Made by a program: the position numbers and the translations under genes | Notes under the pieces: model-generated | Databases searched by the model: none | Told to the model about the DNA's origin: nothing | What the model saw: the letters and a program-made list of their open reading frames with translations, nothing else | Origin: Larus michahellis | Taxonomy: Eukaryota > Chordata > Aves > Charadriiformes > Laridae | Assembly: GCF_964199755.1 (NCBI RefSeq) | Contig: NC_133903.1 | Location: forward strand, 5,659,001 to 5,723,000 | DNA: 64,000 bases | Reading direction: 5' to 3' | Part shown: positions 24,991-36,540 of the stretch, in pieces | Layout of the letters: each line of letters begins with the position of its first letter | Position numbering within the stretch: the first letter of the stretch is position 1

Positions 24991-27900
24991 TTAACTTAAA
25001 GAGGGTGCCCAGCACCTCGCTGCTTCGGGAGGCTTTAGGCTGTGGTACAGAATGGAACGCAAAAATAGTAAATCATGTAAGCTCCTGGTTTTCTTGCCCT
25101 TTCCTGGTACAAAGGGAAACAACTACCTTCTGGTTTTTTGCTTTTTGTTTTTTGTTTGTTTTTTTTTTTCTGTATCAGGTGTAAATTCAAATGTTTTGCT
25201 GAGAATAAGTCAATAAAGTACTTTCATGCACACATAAGCTCCAAGTTAAATATGTCTTTAAAAATTGGCAGGAGCAGGGGAAAAAAAACACCTTGCATTT
25301 TTGTGGTGCTGAAAGTGACTGAGTGTAAGGGGGGGCCTTTGCCCAGGCGGGGCTGTTCCCCCTGTGATCTCTCCCTCCTTAACTGGCTTCTTCACCCATT
25401 TGTTCCTGCACCTGCTCTCCCTCCTCCTTGCCCCTGTTACTTGGGAATTTCTTGGCTGCTTGTTTCCCTCGAGTCTGACTTTGTGTGCAGGATACCAGAA
25501 GTTCTGCTCTCAATGCCCAGTATTTCAAAAGGTTACAGAATGTTTGGGGGGTAGCTTGTGTGTGTGGCAGTGGTTAAGACGTTGACTGAAATCCATAGCG
25601 TTTCTTTTTAGGAAGGTTCTTATTTCTAGAAGTGAATCTAGAATCTGGAGTCAGCAGCTTTCTGTCAACCAGTTGTTGCGTTTTTGTTATTCCAGCCACT
25701 GAGTACCACCTCGGCCTGCTGAAGGCAAAGCTTGCAAAATACAGAGCTCAGTTGCTAGAACCGTCCAAATCCTCAGCTGCTAAAGGGGAAGGCTTCGATG
25801 TGATGAAATCTGGCGATGCCCGGGTGGCACTGATCGGTTTTCCTTCTGTGGGTAAGGTCAGTGAGTGTCTACGTTAACCACGTGGCACGTGCGTTTCCAG
25901 GTTTGTGGTTGGCAGTGGCTGTAAAGCAGATATCCATCTTCTCTTTGTCTTTCACCTTCTTGCCATGAATTAACAGAAAGTTATTATATGCCGAGAGCTG
26001 AAAGTTAGAGCTAGGGGAAACACTCCATCATCTGCTGTGCGGACAGCCTGACACTGCTGTGGCTGGGCAAGACTTGAAAATAGTGGAGAGTACAGGATTT
26101 ACCTTCATTCTGCAAATGTGCTGGCTGTCCCATCGCCGCTTCAGGCCCTGTGCCTGGGACAGCCACAACATGACTTCTAAAAGCTGAGGAACGCTTTGGC
26201 ATTGCTTGTTTTGCTGAAGATTTACCAGTGCTTCCATTTGTGTAACTATAGTGATGCTGATCTCTTGCATTTCAGTCCACGTTTTTGAGTTTAATGACCT
26301 CAACTGCCAGCGAAGCTGCCTCTTACGAGTTCACAACCCTGACGTGTATCCCAGGAGTCATAGAAGTAAGTAGGATTTTCCTCCCTTTGGCATAGTAGTG
26401 GTAAGAAACACAGACATGTAAATGTGTCTGTCTACACCAGTTGCACTTGTGCTACCACTAAGAAGCAGTGATATCTAAAGGTCTCCGCTGACTTCTGCTT
26501 TAAGCTTTAGGAGGTCTCGAGTGCTTGCGGTGTCAGGTCTTCTGCAACCTGCAGTGCTGATTTAGCACTTCCCTTGGCTATATAACTCTTCAGGATTGAC
26601 TGCCTGCGCGGGGTTTCATATGCTGCTGTTTGACTGACCAGAGCAATACGACAATCCTCAACTGAATTTTTTATAACCGCTATTGGCGCCATTGACCAGA
26701 TGGCTGGAAACCTTGACAGATTTGTTTTTAATGAAGCTTTAAAAGAGGCAATCTGTACCGTGATCAATTTGGAAAGAAAATACAACTACTCTTGTCCTTG
26801 AGGAGTTTTATTAGTGGTGGCCTAAGCATCCATCAGTAAAGCAAATGATAAAGGGCATCAAACTGAAAACTGTCCAAGAGTAATGAGCAAATTTGGGTCA
26901 GAATTGAAAGCGGAGTTAAATAATGAAAGTAACCGTATTGGTGTTAAAACGAACACAAATATTGTAACGCATCCAAATGCAGCCGTGAGCTGCAGTCACT
27001 CGTTAAAGCCGTTACTGAGGACTCTGCTGCACAATAGTTTGAAAGCTAATGCCCCTGCAGATCTGATGAATGAAAGTCTCCCGTTATTTCCTGGTATTGT
27101 AAGACCTGCAGCACATCTGAATAGTTCTGATCCGGCTCAGTAAGAGCTGGTGGCACTTGCTTGTTACAGTGCTTTCTCATTAGACCAAGAAAGTAAGTTT
27201 GTGAGGTTTTTTTCTTGCCTTTCCATTTCACCAACTTGGGATAACGCTACTCTTGCTGTGCTGTTTTCCTGGCGCTTTATCAAACTGCAATCATGTGATG
27301 CTTTAGGAGGTCTGGACCTAAATTACCGCAGTACGTGGTGTTGAACGCAGCTTCAGAGGAAACACTCTGGAGGTTCCCTCAACAAAACAGAGCCATCAGC
27401 TTTGTGCAAAGTTGTCCTGCTCTGTCAGGTTCATTCAGTTCCTCTCTCTGCAGGCTTTGGACCCCAGCATGTGCTTGGGGCTTTCGAGGCAGGTCAGGTG
27501 CCCTGCACAAGGCTCTCAGCTTTCCATCCTTCTGTTTCCGTTTCAGTACAAAGGAGCCAATATTCAGCTTCTGGATCTGCCCGGAATCATCGAAGGAGCA
27601 GCACAAGGTTGGCTGATCTCTGTGTTTCATGTAAAGTAGGGATTTGCCCTCAATAGCATACCTGGGTGTCTCAAACGTTAGCAGGTTTCCCGGGCCAGTA
27701 GTTCCCACATTGGCTTTCCAAATTTTAGAGTCCTTGATCTTATGTGAGGCACGATTCTTACCCCTGAGCCCACGGAAGGTTCTATATGTAGCAGAAAGAT
27801 GCTTTTCTGGAGGTGGGAGCCAAAGCAAGCCAGTCACTTCTCACCTTCTTGTGTGAGTGTTATCTTGCTCATCTGTTTTCTGGTAGAGAGGAAATCTAAA

Positions 27901-30900
27901 GAAAGATGTTAGAGAGGCGGAGGGGGAAATTGCAGCTAAACAGTAACCTCTTTTGACTAATTTCCTGAGTTCCTGCCAGTCCTCGCATAACTCCTGATGG
28001 AAGAGGTGTTGGCTTTGTCCCTCTGCTTCGTCGTTGTCCAGATTGGCTGGTTGTGTCAGAAGATGCCTTAGGAAACTTCGGAAAATCTCCTAATGGTCTT
28101 TTTTGGGGGGGAGGATCATGGCCTGATTTATGAGGTCTCTTTCGTTTTTGACCAGGAAGTGTATGTAACCTCTCCACATAGGGGCCACAGGCCCACAGCA
28201 CTGCTCTGGGTAAGCTCTTTCTGCTGCCATTGCGCATGTTTGGGGATGTCTGTCCTGATGGCAGAGGTGTCATTTCCACCCGTGCAGCCGTACTCAGCTT
28301 TACCCACACTAGTTCATGTAACCTGTGGTGGAGGAGCAGCAGCAAAGAGTATTTGTTAGGGCTCATGCTGGACGTAAGACAATATGGATGGACCAGATAC
28401 GCTCACTTGGGGATGCCCAGCAGCTGACTACAGCCAGTACAGCATCTGCGGGGTCTTTTTCCTTGCTTCCAAGCAGCTGTAGCCGGGCAGGAGTCCCTAT
28501 GGTTTCTCTTGCTGATGTATGGCCATCTCCTCTCTTCTCAGGGAAGGGCAGAGGTCGGCAGGTGATAGCTGTGGCCAGGACAGCAGACGTCGTTATTATG
28601 ATGCTGGATGCCACAAAGGGTGAAGTGCAGCGGTAAGAGTGTGCTTCTGGGCACGTGGAGCTGTGGGGTCATGGGCCAGGTTCAGGGGTTCCCATGTACC
28701 CAGAAAACACGCCAGCTGCCTGTGTGTCCTGTGAATGTTGGGGAACCAATATTTAAGCTGTGGAGTGCGAGATGGAGGTTGTGCTCTGCAAGAAGCGTGG
28801 TAGCTGACTGGGAGCAGCATTTACAGAGATCTCTACAGATCTCCACTTGGGCTTCTCAGCTGATGGATCATGCCCACAGGATGGCTCTTCAGAGGTGGGG
28901 ATGTCAACATAGGTTTTCACCACAGACTCTGTCCTGCATTAGCTGTGGGGTTTAGGTTGTCATGAAAGCTTACGGCAATGCTGTATCTACGATAGTCAAA
29001 AAGGAAAGGGGTGTGTGTCACCTGACTGGCCCAGTCTCACGGGTACTAACGTGCAGTGTCCTTGCAGGGCACTGCTGGAGAAAGAACTGGAATCTGTAGG
29101 AATCCGGCTGAACAAAAGCAAACCAAATATCTACTTCAAGGTAGAGGTTTCCTGGGCTGCTGCAAGCACAGACAAGTTCACTGTGTGCTGGCCCTCGTGT
29201 TGGACAGACCGAAGGGGGTGGGTTTGGATTTTGCAGACTGTTCTTAGGTTGCCTTATTGCCTCCCTGCAGCCGAAGAAGGGTGGAGGTATCTCCTTCAAC
29301 TCAACTGTCACGTTGACTCAGTGCTCCGAGAAGTTGGTGCAGCTCATCCTCCATGAATATAGTATCCTTTCTTAAAACGGGAGACCCTTAAGCCATTGGC
29401 AGCTCATGAATCAAATTGTACCAGCTGTGGGACAGCCTTGCTGTGTCTTTGGTGCTTTCTGCGTTGAGAACAGGCTTTCACAAGCGAGCTCCCCCCGTTG
29501 GCTCACAGCGGTGCGTAGATGTGTTGGGATTTGTGCCTTGACGATGTTCACCTCAGAAATCTTCAACGCTGAGGTCCTCTTCAGAGAGGATTGTTCCCCT
29601 GATGAGTTCATTGATGTGATTGTAGGCAACAGGGTCTACATGCCGTGCCTCTACGTGAGTATCTCAGAAACAGCCTGCCTTCTGCCGCACCAAGTTCTTT
29701 GCTGGAGGAAACACTGTGTGTGCCTGGTTCCTAAAGCAGTAACGATTCAACAGGGAGCTTTTTATAAGCTTTACTCTTGCGGCTGTGCTCTGTGTGTGTT
29801 CCCTGTGCCCTCTTGTGGTTGGCTGCCGTGGAGCAGGACGAGCTGCGTGTCCTGGTGGCATTGGGTTTGCTCCCACGGTGTGGAGCCTCCGGTTCCTGTG
29901 CTGCAAGCTCCGCATTTAGGTTTTCACTCCTGGTCCCTTGTGCCAGAGGTCACTTACTGGCGCTATTTGATAGTGACTGGGTCTATAGTGAAATCCAAGA
30001 TGCTGAAGAATGTGTTGCAAGTCTTCCCAAAAGGACAACTTTAAAAGGCCCAAACTTACATTTAGGTTTCTGAATTTTGGTAGTTTATTTTACTAAGCAG
30101 CTTCACCTGTCCTCCGGCTGACGGGATCTGAGTTTCTGTTTCAGATGCTGGAACTACCTTGTTGTACCTGCATGTACATGTCTTACTTCCTTGCAGTGTT
30201 GCTGAGCTCCCTTCCTAAAGGGTGTGTTGTTTTTGCTTTGACTTAGGTTTATAACAAGATTGACCAGATATCTATGGAGGAAGTGGATCGTCTTGCTCGG
30301 AGACCCCACAGCGTTGTAATCAGGTAGGAGCCTGTCACGCTGCCTGATGTACCGGCCAAATGGTGTGGTACTTCGTTTCATTCCGCTTTCTCCGGCTTCT
30401 CCCAAGAAGGGGCTTCTCCCAGGGCTGCCTGCAGCTGCTGGGGGGTGAAGCAGAGCCGCTGTGCAGCCTTTTCCAGGCTTCTTTCCCCTGGGGAGGCAGG
30501 AGGCTTGGCTTTTCCACACTGTCTGCAGGCCAGAGTAAGCCAGTCTAGCTTGTTTCCTTAGAAGTACTGATGTATCTGACTGGGGCTTTGCTGCTTCAAA
30601 GCTCCTTGCCCTTTTGAAAGCCATATTTATTTCACCTTGTGTTTTTCCTTTGCTGGCCTCATTAAAGACTTTTCCCCTTGTTCCCTAGCACTTTAATAAG
30701 ACGTTTCACCTTGTTCTTCTGGATCTCTAAATCACAACAGCAGTAAACACAGAGATGTTCCTGGTGTTTTGCAGCTGTGGCATGAAGCTGAACCTGGACT
30801 ACTTGCTGGAGAAGCTCTGGGAATACCTGGCACTTACCTGCATCTACACCAAGAAACGAGGACGTAAGTGACCATTAGCTGAACAGAAGTTTTGAAAGGC

Positions 30901-32416
30901 ACAAAGCGCTGCTGTTCATCAGAGGCAGACAGGCTGCCAGCGGGCCTTGGCTGGCTGGCTGTCAGTGATCTCTTGTGTCTTGAAGTGCTGCAATTACGCT
31001 TTCCCTAACAAACTTTCGGCTTTTGGGAAATGCTTTCTGTTCCATCTGATCCAGCCATGTGTATATCCCACCACAACCCTCCTATTCTCTCTGCACTGAA
31101 AGAGCTGAATTTTCATAAGGCTTTGCATGATGATATAAGGCAATAAAGTTTGCAAGTTTGCAGCTTGTTTCCTTATGCACAGCCTGTGATGAACTGTTCA
31201 GCCCATCTCTACCCAGAAGAGGTCTCCTCTTCCCGCTCTGAGAGGTTTGGTGATTTCCCATGCCAGGCTCCTGAGGCTCAGGAGTGCCTTTGATCCTCCT
31301 TTTGCTTTATAATTCACTTGCAGCTTCTCCCAGCGATGGAGGCACGTCTGCAGCTTGTTCCTGTTTGGTTGTGAATAGCTGTGACTCTGAACTTGGGTGG
31401 ATGTGAGGAGATTAAGGAACTTTCTGTTTGCTTGTTAAGATATGAAAGCTTGGGGATTGCAGTGAGGTTTGGTTTTACTTATGCAGGTGTGTTTTGACTT
31501 GGGTGGGTTTGTTTGTCCTAAGTCAAGTATGAACTGATTTGATACTTGCAAGTACCTGGATACCTCTTCTGTCTGGGAGCTGGCACGTGTAACGGGAGGA
31601 GGAATTTGGGAGTAGTAAGCCCAAAACAATGTGAGGTGATGTCAGCATGTTAGAAAACACTTGATGAAAATCCAATAATTTCCCCCCCCCCGCTCTTGCT
31701 TTTCCACAGAGAGACCAGACTTTACAGATGCCATTATTCTACGGAAAGGGGCCTCTGTGGAACATGTGGTAATTTCTCTGCATCTTTTACGTTTCCTTGT
31801 CCGTAGAAGGCAGATTCATCTGGAGCCTGCTATGATTTGTGCTTTGTAAAGCTCAGGATATGTCAGTGTTAAGTTGGGCTTCTCCTTTTGTTACCTTTAC
31901 TGATTCCATCTGCCTCGGGTTTCTTTCCTAGCTGCTATAAAAGTCAAAACCAAATCACTTTAAGCAGTCCAGTGAAAAAGCACATGGAAGCAGCGGAATG
32001 GGGCTTTATGTGGACTGGTGATTCCTGTGTGCCTGTTCTGTGTTCTTTCAAGTCCTGTTAACTGGTTCCTAAAGTCCCTGTTGTAATTTCTGACATAGAC
32101 CTGAGTCGCTTCTAGTTCCTGGATGTTGAGCAAGTTGTTTGCAAAGTAATGTCACTGAACTGCCTCACATGCTGTCTCTCTGTCTTGCAGTGCCATCGAA
32201 TTCACAGATCATTAGCCAGCCAGTTCAAATATGCCTTGGTGTGGGTAAGTGTTTAACAGCAAATGAAATCCTTGTCCTCTGGTGTCTGTGACTGGTCTCC
32301 TAACCCTTCTCCCCCTTTTTGCTTTAAAGGGGACAAGCACAAAATACAGCCCTCAAAGGGTGGGTTTAACCCATATGATGGAGCATGAAGATGTCATTCA
32401 GATCGTAAAGAAGTAA
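24521..32416 (+). CDS. DRG2: DRG2: developmentally regulated GTP-binding protein 2
   Basis: DRG2 is a cytoplasmic Obg-family GTPase, partner of RWDD1 (DFRP2), linked to ribosome function. Thirteen exons: 24521–24584, 25696–25856, 26276–26365, 27547–27607, 28542–28632, 29068–29140, 29271–29361, 29557–29654, 30247–30323, 30775–30863, 31710–31768, 32191–32244 and 32330–32416. They sum to 1,095 nt, 364 residues plus stop, equal to human. G motifs are intact: G1 GFPSVGKS (69–76), G2 in [12 protein letters not shown]3 DLPG (115–118), G4 NKID (246–249) and G5 SCG (269–271). The G1 lysine and serine codons are split between exons 2 and 3. The C-terminal TGS region ends in EDVIQIVKK. The start has a strong context (GCCGCC-like before ATGG). 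The exon-1 donor is weak (AAAG|GTCCGG) but is the only one that fits. Confidence 0.98.
26366..27546 (+). other. DRG2: DRG2 intron 3, AT-rich single-copy core
   Basis: This intron contains a stretch (about 26500–27150) clearly richer in A/T than its surroundings, with no tandem repeat or transposon hallmark I recognise. Short open frames on both strands (86 and 92 codons) resemble nothing known to me. It could be a conserved non-coding element or simply an unrecognised old insertion. Confidence 0.3.
29362..29556 (+). other. DRG2: U12-type GT–AG intron of DRG2
   Basis: The intron between exons 7 and 8 begins GTATCCTTTC, matching the U12 donor consensus RTATCCTT, and carries a CCTTGAC branch-site match at 29536–29542, with its A 15 nt before the acceptor AG (29555–29556). 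The last 40 nt lack the long pyrimidine tract of the gene's other introns. Splicing here joins TAT A to AA ATC, giving [12 protein letters not shown] as in human DRG2. At 195 nt it is one of the shorter introns of this gene. Confidence 0.8.
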
Positions 32417-33760
32417 CCTTCTTTGGTGGTGCCTGGCCTTGTCTTTAATCGCTAGAATTGGAACTGACCACATAAAAGCAAAACAAAACAAAAAAAAAAA
32501 AAGAAAGAAAAAAAAAAAGAAAAAGAAAAAGGGAGACATGTTCTACAGCCAAGAAAGCAAGAAAGCTTCTGTGAAGCTCCTTCTCTTGGAGAAAGGCAGA
32601 AAATGAGGCTACTGTACTTGCAGGTGGGGATGGGGAAGATGGGTTTCCATCTTGCAGTGTTTCAGGTGAAGTAATATTTCTTAAAAATAAAAAAGGAGCC
32701 AGTTCTTCTAGGACACAGTTCCCACAGACAGCAATGTCCTGCCCCTAGTACAGTTTCCACGTGGATCCGTGTGTTAAGCAGCCAGTGGCTTGCTTAACCG
32801 GTGGAAAGTTTATGGGTCTACGTGAACAAGTCTGGCCCCGTGCTTTGGGACGGGGAAGCTAGGGCTGAGAGAACATTGCTGATGCTTTGCTGCTTATCCA
32901 TTCACTTAATTTCATCATTGATCTGAAACAGAAACAAAGTTCTCCCCCCCCCTGCTTATTGGGACACTTTGTCTCTGCAGCTTTCACCATTGGAGACTTC
33001 AGTCTCTGCATCGGAGACGACCCCTGGTGAATTTATAATGGTCCCGCCTCAATTAACATTAAAGCGTGGCAGTCTGTGCCTCTCCTTAGCTCTGCAGTAG
33101 GGTTTGTGGGACATCCTGATCCAACAGGTACTGAGAGAGATGAGAAATGAAACCTTGTTAACGAGTTATTAACCTGGCTCAACTGCAGCAGGGTACGATC
33201 AAAGAGCCGTAGTCTGCAGTGAGGATTCACTTCTGGCGCATCGCTCATCCGAGGAGCTGTCTTGGGAGTTTCCTCCTTTGCTCTTGTCCTGCCCGTTAGT
33301 CCCTGAGAGTATTGCTGGGGATCTGCTTCTTTCTCAGTCGTGCCCCTAAATTCCAGTGTCAGCTCTTTGAGCTGAAGGTACCATCCCATGCCGTGGGTTT
33401 TACCCCAGCCCTGTTAAACATTGTTGCTTGTCTGGATATTTTTCATCAGAAATCGGATTTTTTCTAATCATGCTTTTTCATTGAATACCGATGCTAAACA
33501 ATTCAGAGTGCCTGATAGAGAACAGCTCTTTCCTTCCGGGGTCAAGAGTTGCCAATAGCTTTTATTTTCTTTCATTGAAAAAGGGTTCGGTCTGATGGGG
33601 ATTCTTAACTGTGAGGACAGGTCTGATCGCAGACTTGTCTGAGCAGGGCTCCTTCCCTCTCCTTTGTGCTCCTCCCCACCCCTCGCAAACTGATCGAGCA
33701 GAAATGGAAGGATTATTTTATTTGAGAAAATAAATGTTGCTATTTCACGTGAACTGTCGG
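32417..33760 (+). other. DRG2: Presumed DRG2 3' UTR with two AATAAA signals
   Basis: No coding exon is seen after the DRG2 stop. An A-rich stretch lies at 32478–32530. AATAAA occurs at 32686–32691 and again at 33729–33734, the second followed by a GT-rich TCGGTGTCTG. Alternative polyadenylation giving short and long 3' UTRs is plausible. Confidence 0.5.
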
Positions 33761-36540
33761 TGTCTGCCTGCAGTGCGTAGGCAGTTTGGTGTGTTTTCTA
33801 ACTCTCTTTTTTTTTTACCTTCGGCCACCTGAGGAATCCTAGATGCTGTTGCAGGAGGTCTTAGAGGGGAATAGATTGTGAAGCAGCTGCGAGAGGGCTC
33901 TGGGGCTGGAGGGGATTTGCTGAGGTGTGATGGGAGATAAATAGATATTATACACAATACCCAAGCGAAGAAGGTGACTTTGAACTCTGTAAGTTCCCTT
34001 CCCTGTCCCTGGCTTTGTTCACAGCTGGAGTGCAGAGCAAATCCCGACCGCGGTGACAGCTAGCAGAGAATGAGCTCCAAATTAGCCGCATTATGCCTGA
34101 GCTGGCTGGAGGAAGCAGGCACTTCTCTGTGTGAATTGGGTGGGATGCTGTTCCAGCACATTAACTTGCCCTTTAAATTTCTTGTGAAGGTTGCGCAGGC
34201 AGAGCTGCCCGCACAAAGAGTTCTTTTGGTTTCATTTTGTCCCTGAGCTTCTGACTTTTCACTCCAAACCCAGGAGCCTGCCAAGCCCTGGCGCGCGAAC
34301 GGGCAGCCAGAACTGCTGACGGGGCTTCGTCCTTAGGCCAGGTAGTGCGTGGAGTTGGGGAAATGGCTGACACTTGCATGAGGCTGAAAGGCACAGTATT
34401 ACCTGCTAAAACACGTCCTTGGTTAGTTAGTGCCTACCTCTTCGTGTCTGCGGGTTTCAAATTCACTAGTCTAGCGTGCCGTCATTAAAAAACCCTCTCT
34501 CTAATTAGCCTTACTCTTCATGGAGGAAATCGGGCATTTTATCCTGTTCAAAATGAACTGATACATGATTAAATTCGGAATGGGGATGAAGTAAAAATAG
34601 TTAAGCCAGAAGAAGCTAACTTCTTTTTTTTTTTTAGTGGGAGTAGCTTCTTTTTTTGCAAGCAAGTTTATAGCTATATTTGAAAATGCATGCGTTTAAT
34701 TGCAGTGTTCATTCTTCCAGACGGCTTCCCTAATTGTTCTGCACTAACGTTAAAAGCTGCAAACATTGCAGTTCGGTGCAGGAGCAGGTTTGCCTGAAGA
34801 TCTCTCTGAATCCCGAGAAAGCAAGGTCCTAAGGTCAGGGAGAAATCTACTGCAGCATTAGTATTGTACCGGAGCTTCCTGAGGTTTATGGAATCGGCCA
34901 GACCCCTCGTTGTCTCCGTGAGGTTGCTGCCGAAGGGAGATGTGCTCGGAGTCTCCTTGCTGAGTGTTTTTGGAGAAAGGCTTCCTTCTGTCCGGGAGGA
35001 TGGGGGGCGGTTGCAGGCAGGAGCTGAGGGTTTGGCCCCCCAAAGAGGAGCGCGCTGCGTTGCGTCTGCTGTACGAGGGAGAAAGCCGCCCTCAGCGAGG
35101 CTGGGTGACGGTCTGCTCTTCTGCGCTGCAGCCCCCTGCCATTCCTCTGCTGTTTCAGCCGGCCCTGCTCTCATCCGCGCCGTATCCCGCTCCCAGAGGG
35201 CTGCACTCATCCTGCCCTGTCCCCAGGCCTTGCGGAGCGCGGCTGTGCGTCGCTGCTGAGCCGCGCTCCAGGTGTGAAGCCGGGTGGATCGGCTTCGATA
35301 CAGTCCATCAGCCACCCTCCATCTAGTCCTGGAAACAGCCATGGCCCGAGGCGTGCTCTGTTTAAAATGCCTGTTCCAGGCAATCAAGCAGGTTTGATTG
35401 GCTGAACACTCCTTTTATAATTTAATTTAGTCAGGAATCGTTTGCAAAGTAATAAAAAGAGACTCTGACTCCAAATACATTCATTTAATTCAATGAGAGA
35501 CAGTTACTGCGGCGGGCTCGCCTCAGCCAGCTTCCCTCAGCCCATCACGCTGACATCTTAAAGCGCTGCTCGGGGCTGTATATAAGAGTCACGATCCGCA
35601 GTGACAGCTTAATTGTTTCAAATGCTGACAAGGGTCACCCCAGCCAGGCATCGCGCATTGTGCGGGGCTGGCTCGGGAGGCTGCGGCGAGGAGGATTTAT
35701 GGCTGGCAAATAGTTTTGAATTCCTCTGGTTGCGCCTGCTAAATGATGAACCTGCCCCTTGGGGATTGGGGCTATTGATTGTAATTTGCAGTTAAGCCCT
35801 CGCTTTCTGAGGAATCAGCATAATAAATACCCACCGCATTACGGCAGGGACGTGTCTGCATGGAGGAGAAGGGAGCGGAGGTTTTCCCGGCTTGGGCGGT
35901 GCGGTGCCAGCAGCAGGATGCTCTCATTGCCCCGGGGTTTGGGAGAGCCGCAGGATCCATCCCTGCAGGAAAACGGTCCCTGGTTTGGTGTGATGGAGGA
36001 AGCCCGTGCTGGAGGAGGGGAGGGTGAAGCTTTGGGACTCTTTGCCCTGGTGATCTTGGATGCTTTGTGAAGGGAGGTGGAAATGCCCCGCTCGTCCCGA
36101 GGAGGAGAGGGCAGTCTGGTGGTGTTGGGGTGATGGGCGCCTGGGTCCCTTCTCAGTGCCCGGCCTGGGGAGCTGGTTGGTCCCAGCTCTGCTTTGGAGA
36201 GGGGTTTGAGGGGGTGGGTGGGTGTCCACCACCCGCGTGTCCCTGTCATTTTCTCCTGCTAAACTTGCCTTGCCTTGGGGGCAGGAGCAGGTCAGGACCG
36301 TTTACCAGCTGTTCACATCTGGGGTTCGTGACGCTGAGAGGTGGCGCGGATCTATGTCCCAGGAGGGAAGGGGCTGCAGGGCTGTCCAGCCATGTCACTG
36401 GGGGAGGGAGGGACGGGGACTGGGGAAGGAGGGGACGGGGATGAGAGCTGGCTGCCCCTCACCCCTCCGGCTGCTCCCTCCCTGCCGCTCCCCGGCTCCG
36501 CAGAGGGAAGATTAGCTCCCATCCCTCCGCTCATGAGTAG
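33760..36540. other. Intergenic, AT-rich islands; candidate regulatory DNA
   Basis: Between DRG2 and MYO15A there is no exon of a known gene. Stretches around 34430–34760, 35386–35490 and 35590–35850 are AT-rich, non-repetitive and hold homeodomain-like TAATT cores (for example TTATAATTTAATTTAG near 35415) and a GATTGG inverted CCAAT near 35395. They resemble conserved non-coding elements but conservation cannot be judged from one sequence. A 237-codon minus-strand frame (35387–34674) has no recognisable domain. Confidence 0.35.

Noticed and set aside
24110-25015. 301-codon minus-strand frame over the DRG2 promoter
   Set aside because: Proline/arginine-rich read of a CpG island, opposite DRG2 exon 1.
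34674-35387. 237-codon minus-strand open frame between DRG2 and MYO15A
   Set aside because: No recognisable domain, no promoter or splice context, and moderately GC-rich DNA gives such frames by chance. It is kept only as intergenic sequence.
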